A stretch of DNA of 18,315 bases from CAZWFW01 sp964633445 (GCA_964633445.1 CAZWFW010000018.1:1-18315), one strand, 5' to 3'. Positions 1 to 6,315 are shown, numbered from the stretch's first letter. Notes: generated by a model not told the origin, from the letters alone. Numbers and translations are program-made.

Positions 1-71
1 TTAGCCCCCTTATTAACTTTTTGACTTTTGAGAATTAGCATAGGTTGACAGGCTCTTCCGAAGTCTGCAAA

Positions 72-82
72 CTTTAAAAATA
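72..82 (+). promoter_or_regulatory. TATA-like box for the zinc-finger mini-gene
   Basis: An AT-rich element (ctttaaaaata) is centred about 25 bases before the ATG at 102. This is the archaeal spacing for a leaderless transcript that begins at the start codon. Seen by eye only. Confidence 0.5.
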
Positions 83-101
83 TTGAATGCAGTAGTAAGT
101 T

Positions 102-236
102 ATGAGACTAAAAGCAATAAAAGTTGAGGATAGGTTTGGTGAAGTGTTTTTAAAGTGTCCAAGGTGTGGTAAGATATTCAGGAAAAGCAAGCAGTATACC
201 AGACATGTTCAAAAAGCGCATAGCCCATCTATTTAA
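102..236 (+). CDS. Small C2H2 zinc-finger protein (44 aa)
   Basis: This 44-residue reading frame runs from ATG at 102 to TAA at 234-236. It encodes one clear C2H2 zinc finger: Cys19-x2-Cys22, twelve residues, His35-x4-His40, with the usual aromatic in the finger (Phe26). The remainder is a short basic/acidic N-terminal arm (residues 1-18) and a four-residue tail. Single-finger proteins of this size occur in archaea and their viruses and are usually presumed to bind DNA or RNA; the target here is unknown. A TATA-like box 25 bases upstream fits a leaderless mRNA and supports this start. The protein is short, but the spacing of four zinc ligands in an uninterrupted frame argues that it is real. 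No partner gene overlaps it. Confidence 0.75.
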   Translation: MRLKAIKVEDRFGEVFLKCPRCGKIFRKSKQYTRHVQKAHSPSI

Positions 237-361
237 AGCTAAAGAATGATACTGCTTGATACCCCCAGCCCGTTACAGGAAAGTTTCTGGTTTTAAACGA
301 ATTTATTTTGATTTTCATTTCCAACTTACAGACTCTTTGCCTTATTTTAGTTAATATGAAG

Positions 362-458
362 TTTAAAGCAAAAAATCTCTAGTAGTGCTAAGTACAGCGT
401 ATGCTGTAGATTGCTTTAAATTTGAAAAATGTTTGGATTGATTGCCTTTTTCAAATTT
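362..458. repeat. Two overlapping perfect inverted repeats
   Basis: The first repeat pairs tttaaagcaa (362-371) with ttgctttaaa (411-420). Its loop contains a second hairpin, tacagc/gctgta at 393-398 and 403-408. The next repeat pairs aaatttgaaaaa (418-429) with tttttcaaattt (447-458). The two stems share bases 418-420, so they cannot both be complete at once. This could be a structured RNA, a transcription end, or chance in AT-rich DNA. Confidence 0.4.
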
Positions 459-587
459 TATTAAAAGTTCTGTAGGCGAAGCACCTAAAACCACTGTAGC
501 TATTTTGTATCTAGGAATAATTTTAATTTCCTAATTTATTATTGCTTGATATCTCTACTAATTTCTATATCTAAGATAGTAAAGTCT

Positions 588-597
588 TTTATAATTA
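588..597 (+). promoter_or_regulatory. TATA-like box for tRNA-Val and following genes
   Basis: tttataatta is centred about 26 bases before the first base of the tRNA at 619, as expected for an archaeal tRNA promoter. The genes at 695 and 906 have no box of their own at the right distance, so they probably use this one. Confidence 0.55.
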
Positions 598-618
598 AAA
601 GCTAATTTCATCAGTTAT

Positions 619-691
619 GGGCCCGTGGTCTAGTGGTTAGGACGCCCCCCTTACTAGGGGGAGATCGCAGGTTCGAATCCTGCCGGGCCCA
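619..691 (+). tRNA. tRNA-Val (anticodon UAC)
   Basis: A complete 73-base tRNA without an intron and without an encoded CCA. The acceptor stem GGGCCCG pairs with CGGGCCC, the D stem GTC pairs with GAC, the anticodon stem is CCCCC/GGGGG, and the loop CTTACTA places TAC at positions 34-36. The T arm is GCAGG-TTCGAAT-CCTGC and the discriminator is A691. All stems pair perfectly and are almost entirely G-C, as in hyperthermophiles. The next gene starts only three bases after the discriminator, so the tRNA and that mRNA are probably cut from one transcript. Confidence 0.97.
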
Positions 692-694
692 TTT

Positions 695-898
695 ATGAAA
701 GTAACTGAGGATACGCTGCTAATAGATGTAATGAAGCATCCAAAGGGATTTGAGATTCTTAGGAAATATGGTTTTCCGTGCTTAGCATGTCCAATGGCTG
801 CTGTAGAAATAAGCAAGCTTAGAATCGGTGAAGTAGCAAGAATTTACGGAATAGATCTTAAAAAATTGCTCAAAGATCTTAATGATGCTATGAAGTGA
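695..898 (+). CDS. DUF1858-type small protein (67 aa)
   Basis: A 67-residue protein matching the DUF1858 / ScdA N-terminal-like pattern: an opening like 'DTLLIDVMKHP', a central 'YGFPCLACPMAAVEI' with two cysteines (Cys29 and Cys32), and an ending like 'YGIDLKKLLKDLN'. These small helical domains carry a conserved CxxC and occur alone or next to redox and iron-sulfur proteins; the molecular role is not established. The start codon is three bases after tRNA-Val, leaving no space for a separate promoter, so co-transcription with the tRNA is likely. The stop codon is seven bases before the next gene, suggesting an operon with the kinase-like protein. Function beyond family membership is unknown. 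Confidence 0.85.
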   Translation: MKVTEDTLLIDVMKHPKGFEILRKYGFPCLACPMAAVEISKLRIGEVARIYGIDLKKLLKDLNDAMK

Positions 899-905
899 AG
901 GTAAT

Positions 906-1781
906 ATGTATGAGGTTCCCGCAACAATACCTTTAAGCATTTTTGCATACAAATCCGCAGCTTTATGCCTTAGTAGCCCGGTTACCAAGGTTTGCGTAAA
1001 GTTTTCTGGGAAAGGAATCAAATTATACTCGAATATGAGCAGAGAGAGGGAAATTCTGAAGGCTTTAGAACATCTAGTTAGAGCTTTATCTGGTGTAATC
1101 AACGAGAATTTTGGTATAGAGGTGAGCGTTACTAATACGATACCAGAAAACCTCGGTTTAGGTGATATACCAGCAATTTTAGCAGCAGTTTGTCAAGCTG
1201 TCTCTGAAAAATTCGATTTAAATTTAAATATTTTAAATAAAATAAAATTTTGTTTAGATGCAGAAAATTCTATTAAAGAATATGATCCTGAAAATTTCGC
1301 AGCGATTTTTGGCGGAGGTCTTGTTCTTATGAGACGTTATCCTCCTCTTCTTAAAAAGATAAGTGTTTATGAATTCGATTGTGTTTTAGTCATTCCACAT
1401 GTTAAGTATAGTGCAAAAAAGTTAGCTCACTTTATTCCGTGGTCTTTGAAGATTCTGGATGTTTCAGATCTTTGTGTAAATTCAGCTCTGTTTGTGTTAG
1501 GTTTGGAAAGAGGAGATTTAGATTTAATTAAGGAAATTGCGTCGAAAAATGTGATAGACGCAACTGTAGGAAAGTTTATTCCGTATTTCGTTGAGCTAAA
1601 GAAGAAGTTGGGTGAAATGGGTTATCCCGCTATTCTATGCAAGTTAGGACCTTCATTTCTTGTGTTAGGCAAGGGTAAGATGAATAACGTTGCTGAATTT
1701 ATTGAAGATTTTTATAAAAATAAAGGATATAGCGCCACCTGCATACCAACAAAATTAAGTAATCTTGGAATTAAATCCTAA
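906..1781 (+). CDS. Degenerate GHMP kinase, homoserine-kinase-like
   Basis: A 291-residue protein with the layout of homoserine kinase (ThrB, GHMP superfamily), which phosphorylates homoserine with ATP in threonine synthesis. The opening 'VPAT' (residues 4-7) aligns with the family's VPATSANLGPGFD, but the rest of that substrate motif is replaced by hydrophobic residues. The ATP loop, normally P-x3-GLGSS-AA, reads PENLGLGDIPA (80-90), so both serines are gone. The C-terminal GHMP motif reads KLGPSFLVLG (246-255) rather than SGAGP. The stretch around 'ENFAAIFGGGLVLM' (129-142) still matches the family. The fold is therefore recognisable but activity on homoserine is doubtful: it may bind another substrate or be a non-catalytic relative. 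It follows the DUF1858 gene by seven bases and converges on the arginine decarboxylase gene. Confidence 0.7.
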   Translation: MYEVPATIPLSIFAYKSAALCLSSPVTKVCVKFSGKGIKLYSNMSREREILKALEHLVRALSGVINENFGIEVSVTNTIPENLGLGDIPAILAAVCQAVSEKFDLNLNILNKIKFCLDAENSIKEYDPENFAAIFGGGLVLMRRYPPLLKKISVYEFDCVLVIPHVKYSAKKLAHFIPWSLKILDVSDLCVNSALFVLGLERGDLDLIKEIASKNVIDATVGKFIPYFVELKKKLGEMGYPAILCKLGPSFLVLGKGKMNNVAEFIEDFYKNKGYSATCIPTKLSNLGIKS

Positions 1782-1790
1782 AATATTATT

Positions 1791-2264
1791 CTAGACAATA
1801 AAAACAGCTGCAGCTACCGCAGTTGTTGCCTTTCTAACTCTAGCAATAGCACTTTCGCTAAAGGTTTTAATAGAATCTTCCTTCAAAACTGTTCTCAGCA
1901 TATACCTTGCGCTTTCCTCAGCCTTTTTCTTTACATCCTCACCGTTCCAATATCCGTAATATTCGGTCAAATATCCGTGATGCTTTAGATCTCTAGACAG
2001 CGCAGCACCAACACAGGCGAAAATGTACTTGCCCTGCTCCCTACTTGTCATCTTAGCCATTACACAAAATACAATCTGTCCCGGGGATAGCTCCTCTAAA
2101 CCTGCATCTCTTTCTATAACCTCACATTTTGGTGGTACTATGCTGCTTACAGGAACTAAGTTAAACTTTTCAATTTTAGCATCCCTTAATGCAAGTTCAA
2201 AGCTTACTAGAGGGTCTTCGTGAACACCAACGCCAGATGTGAAAAATATTTTTTTAGGTATCAT
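1791..2264 (-). CDS. pdaD: Pyruvoyl-dependent arginine decarboxylase
   Basis: This enzyme turns arginine into agmatine, the first step of archaeal polyamine synthesis. The 157-residue protein opens with 'MIPKKIFFTSGVGVHED' and continues 'LVSFELALRDAKIEKFNLVPVSS', both typical of the family. The precursor should cut itself between Ser40 and Ser41 in the 'PVSSIVPP' motif, leaving a pyruvoyl group on the new N-terminus. The frame stays open upstream to 2375, but that stretch is tRNA sequence, so I start at ATG 2264; an ATG at 2273 is the alternative (three more residues). No TATA box can exist 25 bases upstream, because that position is inside the tRNA half-gene. The gene therefore probably shares the tRNA transcript. 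It converges on the kinase-like gene, nine bases away. Confidence 0.93.
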   Translation of the reverse strand: MIPKKIFFTSGVGVHEDPLVSFELALRDAKIEKFNLVPVSSIVPPKCEVIERDAGLEELSPGQIVFCVMAKMTSREQGKYIFACVGAALSRDLKHHGYLTEYYGYWNGEDVKKKAEESARYMLRTVLKEDSIKTFSESAIARVRKATTAVAAAVFIV

Positions 2265-2287
2265 TTGAAACATATAAAAGGTGCCCT

Positions 2288-2324
2288 TAACAGCCGGCCG
2301 CTCTACCAACTGAGCTACCCCGGC
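2288..2324 (-). other. 5' half of permuted tRNA-Asn (nt 1-37)
   Basis: Holds the 5' acceptor strand, D arm, 5' anticodon-stem strand and loop bases up to A37, including the anticodon GUU. It lies downstream of the 3' half, the reverse of a normal tRNA gene. The predicted splice cut is between 2288 and 2287. Confidence 0.92.
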
Positions 2325-2327
2325 TAG

Positions 2328-2363
2328 CGCCGGGGGGAGGACTTGAACCTCCGACCTGCCGGT
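2328..2363 (-). other. 3' half of permuted tRNA-Asn (nt 38-73)
   Basis: Holds A38, the 3' anticodon-stem strand CCGGC, the variable loop, the T arm, the 3' acceptor strand and discriminator G at 2328; no CCA is encoded. It is joined to the first base of the mature tRNA (2324) by the linker at 2325-2327. The predicted splice cut is between 2364 and 2363. Confidence 0.92.
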
Positions 2364-2406
2364 ATCTGCGGGCACCTGATAATTTTTATTTTATGCTTAG
2401 AGATAA

Positions 2407-2416
2407 GATATATTAT
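2407..2416 (-). promoter_or_regulatory. TATA-like box for permuted tRNA and pdaD
   Basis: On the minus strand an ataatatatc element lies about 35 bases before the first paired base of the precursor (2376), giving a start near 2385 and a short leader. Another AT-rich run at 2381-2394 is closer but would put the start inside the paired leader. Confidence 0.4.
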
Positions 2417-2547
2417 GCCCTTACTTCCCCCACAGACTTTTATATCTTGCCTTATCAAGTTATGTTCTTTTTTCAACTATATATACTTTTTGACTCTCGT
2501 TTCATGTGTTGATTCTCTGCAATAAAGGTTAAATTTGGAAGTTTAAG

Positions 2548-2576
2548 TCCAGAATAACTGGAGGGAGGCAACTCTC
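2548..2576 (+). ncRNA. Candidate small RNA: two adjacent hairpins
   Basis: Within the 250-base gap 2377-2626, a hairpin tccag-aataa-ctgga (2548-2562) is followed at once by GGGAG-GCAA-CTCTC (2563-2576, one G-U pair). The GCAA loop is a GNRA tetraloop only when read on the plus strand. AT-rich promoter-like runs lie at 2477-2490 and 2527-2536, and a T-rich stretch at 2585-2595. No known RNA family is recognised; transcription is unproven. Confidence 0.25.
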
Positions 2577-2626
2577 GGTAAATATATCTTTTAAGCGCTC
2601 TAAGCTTTTATATCTGAAATTTAGTG

Positions 2627-4441
2627 TTAATAAGCATAAACCACAACTTTCACAGGTATAATTTTTCCATCGTCTGTTATTATCCAAGTATAAAAGACTT
2701 TTGTTGCTATGTTTCCAGTAGCTGGCAATTTTCCAATTTTCCAAATTCTTCCGTAAACAAAACTTAAGGTTTTTCTTGCTTCATTATAGCCTTGCTTTCT
2801 CGCAACAATAACTACTTTGTAGATCCCCCCTGAAGCATTTTTCCATTTATCGTTGCTTGTATCCAAGATTCCCGAATATACACCATCGTTTGCTGTTGCA
2901 TCACCATTGGCAGCGTTACCATTATCCAATAGGGTTATGTTGTCAATATTTCTACCATTTGAGTCAAATATCATTGCGGTAACATTGGCATTAGTAACCT
3001 CTTGGTTGAGAATGTTCTTCAAAGTGGCATTTATAAGAACCTTTTCACCTTGCTTAACGTCAGTATCATTAACTTCAGCTTTTACAATGCGCATATACCC
3101 TTTTATTAAGATAGAGAAGCTAAATTTTTTAACAGCTTCGTTGCTAGCTACTGTAATGTTTATAGTTTTGTTACCAATAGCATCATCGCTTGTTGCATTT
3201 AAAATCCAAGCAATGCTTTGGGTTTCGCTATCTGCTAGAATATCTTTCAAATTTAAAATTTTTGAAGGTGGAGTGCTTTTACCATTTATACTTGCGCCAA
3301 TGATATCAATGCCTTTAGGTAATTCTACACTCGCGTTTGCATCGGTATTCCACCAGATTGATTTTAAGGTCAGGCTAAGAGTAAAGGGCTTAGCTAAATA
3401 TGCGGTGCTAGGGTAGCCCTCATAAGTCTTTGCAAAGTTTGATGGAATTGTTTGCCAATAATTAATTGTGTTGTTAATGTAAACATCCGACGTTTCAGAT
3501 CCTTGAAGTTGCTTATTCGTGAAAACTACAACCATAGCAACAGCTTTATTATCATTTGCATCAAGTTTGCCAAGGTTAAATGTTATAGTGGTGTTGCTGT
3601 TGCATGGTTTATTTGCTAAATTAGCTACTAAACTGCCTTTTGTTTTTGGTATGTAGGTTATACCCATTGCAGGGAGATGGCTTGAATTATAAAGACACCA
3701 ATACAACCATATTCCATGGCTGCAAGGAATTGAGCAACCATACAGGCAATAACAATAAAATTTTTGAGGAACTGAGGAGCACCAGCTGCAATCGTCCCAA
3801 CAATCCTCACAATCTTCTGGTCTGATTATGCAGCATCTTTTGGGAAGGGGGATGCCGAAGTAGTATATAGGTTCATTCTTATAATATCCATTTATCCCAT
3901 AAGCGTAGGCATAGCTTGCTACTCTTTTCTCTATAAAATCGTCAAAGCAAAAGTTAATTTTTAAACTAACATTGCTAAAGTCCTTCTTACTTGTTATATT
4001 GAAAACTGTAAAAAGTCTTGTCGCATTAAGGTTTGCCTTAATTGCTAAAGTTAAATTTTCATTTTCCCAAATAGTTAGCGTAGCATTTTCATTGCTTTCT
4101 TCAAATTTCTTATCAGAAACTAAGGTTAATGTTGAAAATGCTTGGCTGATTATCCCAATCAATGAGCTTCCATTATAGATCTCAATTCTTGGCGAGCAAC
4201 CCTTATTTCCACATTTTCGTATACCAGTGAAATCTGAGGAATCATCTATTCCCACCCATCTACATCTTACAAACCCACCGTAGTAAAATAAGCTATTTCC
4301 TTGCCATCCTGTGGAATTGTAAGTTAAGGTTTCGTCAACATTATCAAGATCTGCGTCAACATTAACACTTATAATAGCAGCCTTTGCATTAGCCAAAACT
4401 AATACAAAGCAAATTAAAAAAATCGGAATTTTTTCGTTCAT
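2627..4441 (-). CDS. Cysteine-rich secreted glycoprotein, unknown
   Basis: A 604-residue protein of unknown function. It starts with a signal peptide (hydrophobic residues 5-17, likely cut near Ala20-Ala22). Residues 203-249 hold eleven cysteines, including a Cys-Cys pair and 'CEDCWDDCSWC', suggesting a disulfide knot or metal site outside the cell. The C-terminal part (about 340-565) looks like beta-sandwich repeats; 'LLDNGNAANGDATANDGVYSG' (504-524) resembles the motif of choice-of-anchor or Ig-like surface domains. More than fifteen N-x-S/T sequons suggest heavy glycosylation, as in S-layer-type proteins. No C-terminal membrane anchor is visible, so it may be released or held by a partner. 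Its ATG overlaps the stop of the preceding pilin-like gene by four bases, implying translational coupling and a shared surface role. Confidence 0.7.
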   Translation of the reverse strand: MNEKIPIFLICFVLVLANAKAAIISVNVDADLDNVDETLTYNSTGWQGNSLFYYGGFVRCRWVGIDDSSDFTGIRKCGNKGCSPRIEIYNGSSLIGIISQAFSTLTLVSDKKFEESNENATLTIWENENLTLAIKANLNATRLFTVFNITSKKDFSNVSLKINFCFDDFIEKRVASYAYAYGINGYYKNEPIYYFGIPLPKRCCIIRPEDCEDCWDDCSWCSSVPQKFYCYCLYGCSIPCSHGIWLYWCLYNSSHLPAMGITYIPKTKGSLVANLANKPCNSNTTITFNLGKLDANDNKAVAMVVVFTNKQLQGSETSDVYINNTINYWQTIPSNFAKTYEGYPSTAYLAKPFTLSLTLKSIWWNTDANASVELPKGIDIIGASINGKSTPPSKILNLKDILADSETQSIAWILNATSDDAIGNKTINITVASNEAVKKFSFSILIKGYMRIVKAEVNDTDVKQGEKVLINATLKNILNQEVTNANVTAMIFDSNGRNIDNITLLDNGNAANGDATANDGVYSGILDTSNDKWKNASGGIYKVVIVARKQGYNEARKTLSFVYGRIWKIGKLPATGNIATKVFYTWIITDDGKIIPVKVVVYAY

Positions 4442-5853
4442 CTTCTATAAATTTCAATCCTAAAATCTGTATCGTTACCAATACCAATAGCCTGCTTTAG
4501 TCCTGAGTAATTTAAGGTATTTTTAATGTATTGAAGCTTACTTTCTGATATTGCCTCAAATTTAAATGGTTCTCCAATAATTATATTTGGGGGGTTGGTA
4601 AGCTTATAGTAAGTTAAGTTTGCGCGTTGCATAGCACCATCTATATTATTACTTTCAAAAAAGAAGTATGCAAATTTATAAACTTGCAAATCACTAACAC
4701 TTCTAGCACCTACATACCAATGTGTAGTATAATTCTCTATCCAAGCGACAGTTTCCCAGGTAAAACCATGTGGTAGATTATAATAATACAAGGAGCCAGC
4801 CTGCTGTAATTGTTTTTTTATTGGTAATATACTACAAGCTTTTTCTATATCATCATCATAAAGAACGATCCATGGCAATGCAAGATCATATAGCCCATAA
4901 TTTTCGCTTTCCGCATCGAAACTTCTGAAATCTCCATCATAATATCCTATTTTCTTATCTTCACTTGCTTGGAAGCTTACACCTTCCCTAACAGTAAAAT
5001 TGTTTAGAGTTACTTTAGGGATGATGATATCTTCGTAAAAAATTGTTTTCCCATATGCAAAAACCTTTACAGTTCTTACAACTTTAACATTTGTGGTTTC
5101 TCTTTCAAAAACAATCTTCTTCATCAAAACGCCATCTGCAGTCTTTGTTACATCAAAATTTCTCGTTGCAAATTTATCAGGATCTTTATTGCTGTTAAAA
5201 TTTACAAAAATTGAAAAACTTCTTGGCCTGTTACCTCCAATACTTAGTATAATGCTTTCGTCATGCTTAACATATTCAGCACCTGCCCCTTTTTTTGTAA
5301 AGAAGGCTTCAATATACTTTGTAGTTACTCGGTAGTAATTTCCAGGAAATTCCTCCAAATCGAAATTTTGATCTAGTTGGTCGTAGCTAGGGGCAGATAT
5401 GTTGGAAGGAGCGTAGCTTGTATTTAATGCATAAACAATGTAAAAGGTCCTTTTCTCAAATGGCGTTAAATTTACGAGCCAAACAACCTCAGCTATTCTT
5501 TCATTTTCATTAACCCAATCAACTTGACTAGTGACTTCATTAAAATTTTCATCAAAAACTCTTATGCTATTATTATCTAAATTATCAGGGAAATCATAGC
5601 TAATTTCAACTGGCCACCATTTCCTAGCATACTGATTATTCTCAATAATTATAGGAATTAGGTAGAACTCTCCATAAAGACCTTGCTTACTGAGTAATAG
5701 ATTGCTTACTTTCTCAACTTTGCTTTCGACAATTAGCGGTTTCTCCCTAATTTTTTTGGGCAAAAATGCTTGCAAATAAACAAGAGTTAGGGATATTAAA
5801 AGAATTATTATAAGTGAAGCTACTACAAAGTCAACATGCGCCTGAGCCCTCAT
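4438..5853 (-). CDS. Pilin-like membrane-anchored surface protein
   Basis: A 471-residue protein of unknown function. The N-terminus 'MRAQAHVDFVVASLIIILLIS' resembles an archaeal class III (type IV pilin-like) leader: a very short basic start, Ala3-Gln4 as a possible prepilin-peptidase site, then a hydrophobic helix (about residues 9-29). An ordinary N-terminal membrane anchor is the alternative. The remaining 440 residues are predicted outside the cell, rich in beta-strand-like sequence and aromatic residues, with several N-glycosylation sequons. This is far longer than a pilin, so a pilin-anchored ectodomain is more likely than a filament subunit. The start is three bases after coaD ends, and the stop overlaps the cysteine-rich protein gene by four bases, so these two probably work together at the cell surface. 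Confidence 0.65.
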   Translation of the reverse strand: MRAQAHVDFVVASLIIILLISLTLVYLQAFLPKKIREKPLIVESKVEKVSNLLLSKQGLYGEFYLIPIIIENNQYARKWWPVEISYDFPDNLDNNSIRVFDENFNEVTSQVDWVNENERIAEVVWLVNLTPFEKRTFYIVYALNTSYAPSNISAPSYDQLDQNFDLEEFPGNYYRVTTKYIEAFFTKKGAGAEYVKHDESIILSIGGNRPRSFSIFVNFNSNKDPDKFATRNFDVTKTADGVLMKKIVFERETTNVKVVRTVKVFAYGKTIFYEDIIIPKVTLNNFTVREGVSFQASEDKKIGYYDGDFRSFDAESENYGLYDLALPWIVLYDDDIEKACSILPIKKQLQQAGSLYYYNLPHGFTWETVAWIENYTTHWYVGARSVSDLQVYKFAYFFFESNNIDGAMQRANLTYYKLTNPPNIIIGEPFKFEAISESKLQYIKNTLNYSGLKQAIGIGNDTDFRIEIYRR

Positions 5854-5856
5854 TAT

Positions 5857-6315
5857 TTATTTTCTGACTTTTCCATTTCTATTAATTTCTTTATTTCTAA
5901 TGCGTGTTGAAGAAATGGGCTTATAGTCCTCAGCTACGACAGTGTGAATAACTTCTATTCTCAATTCTTTAAAACCCTTCTCTACGCGTTTTTTATTTAT
6001 TTTTTCAGCACTTTTAAGGGTTTCCTTGGAGACTACTATTGCTTTAGCCCTTTTGCACCTTAGCAGTATACCGTATTCATCCTCAATAATAGCAATTCTG
6101 AAATTCCTAAAGTTGATCTTTTTTAGAAATAGCTTTACCTCTCTCAGCCTACCTTTTAAACTTTTAATCTTTTTACTTTTTTTCTTCGCAAAGTTATCTG
6201 ATGTTATGCCTATTACCAGTCTTCTACCAATTTTTGTAGCCGCTTTCAACAAAGTTTTATGTCCTCTGTGCAATCTATCAAATGTTCCCCCAACGGTAAC
6301 AACGCTATACTTCAT
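5857..6315 (-). CDS. coaD: Archaeal phosphopantetheine adenylyltransferase
   Basis: A 152-residue enzyme of coenzyme A synthesis that joins AMP from ATP to 4'-phosphopantetheine, giving dephospho-CoA. The nucleotidyltransferase signature GGTFDRLHRGH is at residues 9-19, and the second nucleotide-binding motif ISSTRIR at 134-140. The length and lysine-rich middle match the archaeal/eukaryotic-like PPAT family rather than bacterial CoaD. The ATG lies eleven bases inside the end of thpR, so the two genes are translationally linked, and coaD is followed after three bases by the surface-protein genes. The basic C-terminal tail (NRNGKVRK) is a few residues beyond the core. Confidence 0.93.
   Translation of the reverse strand: MKYSVVTVGGTFDRLHRGHKTLLKAATKIGRRLVIGITSDNFAKKKSKKIKSLKGRLREVKLFLKKINFRNFRIAIIEDEYGILLRCKRAKAIVVSKETLKSAEKINKKRVEKGFKELRIEVIHTVVAEDYKPISSTRIRNKEINRNGKVRK

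Larger units (their letters stand above)
237..618. other. Non-coding stretch with several hairpins
   Basis: This stretch of about 380 AT-rich bases lies between the zinc-finger gene and tRNA-Val, and I see no convincing reading frame on either strand. It holds three inverted repeats: 362-371 with 411-420 (10 bp, enclosing a 6-bp hairpin at 393-408), 418-429 with 447-458 (12 bp), and 512-517 with 528-533 (6 bp). The tRNA promoter is at its right end. I do not recognise RNase P RNA, SRP RNA or a box C/D guide here. Confidence 0.5.
2280..2376 (-). tRNA. Circularly permuted tRNA-Asn (GUU)
   Basis: Read on the minus strand, the 3' half of a tRNA comes first, then a 3-base linker (CTA), then the 5' half. 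Joined, they give a perfect 73-nt tRNA: acceptor GCCGGGG/CCCCGGC, D stem GCTC/GAGC with loop AGTTGGTA, anticodon stem GCCGG/CCGGC, loop CTGTTAA (anticodon GUU), variable loop AGGTC, T arm GGAGG-TTCAAGT-CCTCC, discriminator G. U8, A14, G15-C48, G18G19, A21, U33 and T54T55C56 are all present. The precursor ends pair over 7 bp (GGTGCCC 2370-2376 with GGGCACC 2280-2286). Inside lie a 3-base bulge UAA, a 4-bp helix CUGU/GCAG and a 3-base bulge AUA: the bulge-helix-bulge cut by archaeal splicing endonuclease. Joining A37 to A38 restores the loop. G73 and GUU fit asparagine. Confidence 0.95.

Noticed and set aside
1..60. Possible 3' end of a minus-strand gene at the left edge (tta at 1-3)
   Set aside because: Too little sequence to support a coding call; it may equally be intergenic.
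782..1102. Minus-strand reading frame opposite the DUF1858 and kinase-like genes
   Set aside because: Shadow of two plus-strand genes with family matches; its product resembles nothing.
2265..2375. N-terminal extension of the arginine decarboxylase frame up to 2375
   Set aside because: These codons are the permuted tRNA read as protein; the family starts at the MIPKK methionine near 2264.
2280..2376. Reading the locus as two broken conventional tRNAs or tRNA pseudogenes in tandem
   Set aside because: The halves complement each other exactly, with no missing or duplicated positions, and form a canonical splice site. Decayed tRNAs would not keep perfect stems across the junction.
2343..2525. 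Plus-strand reading frame of 60 codons
   Set aside because: It begins inside the tRNA 3' half and its product has no recognisable features; the region is better explained as promoter and non-coding DNA.
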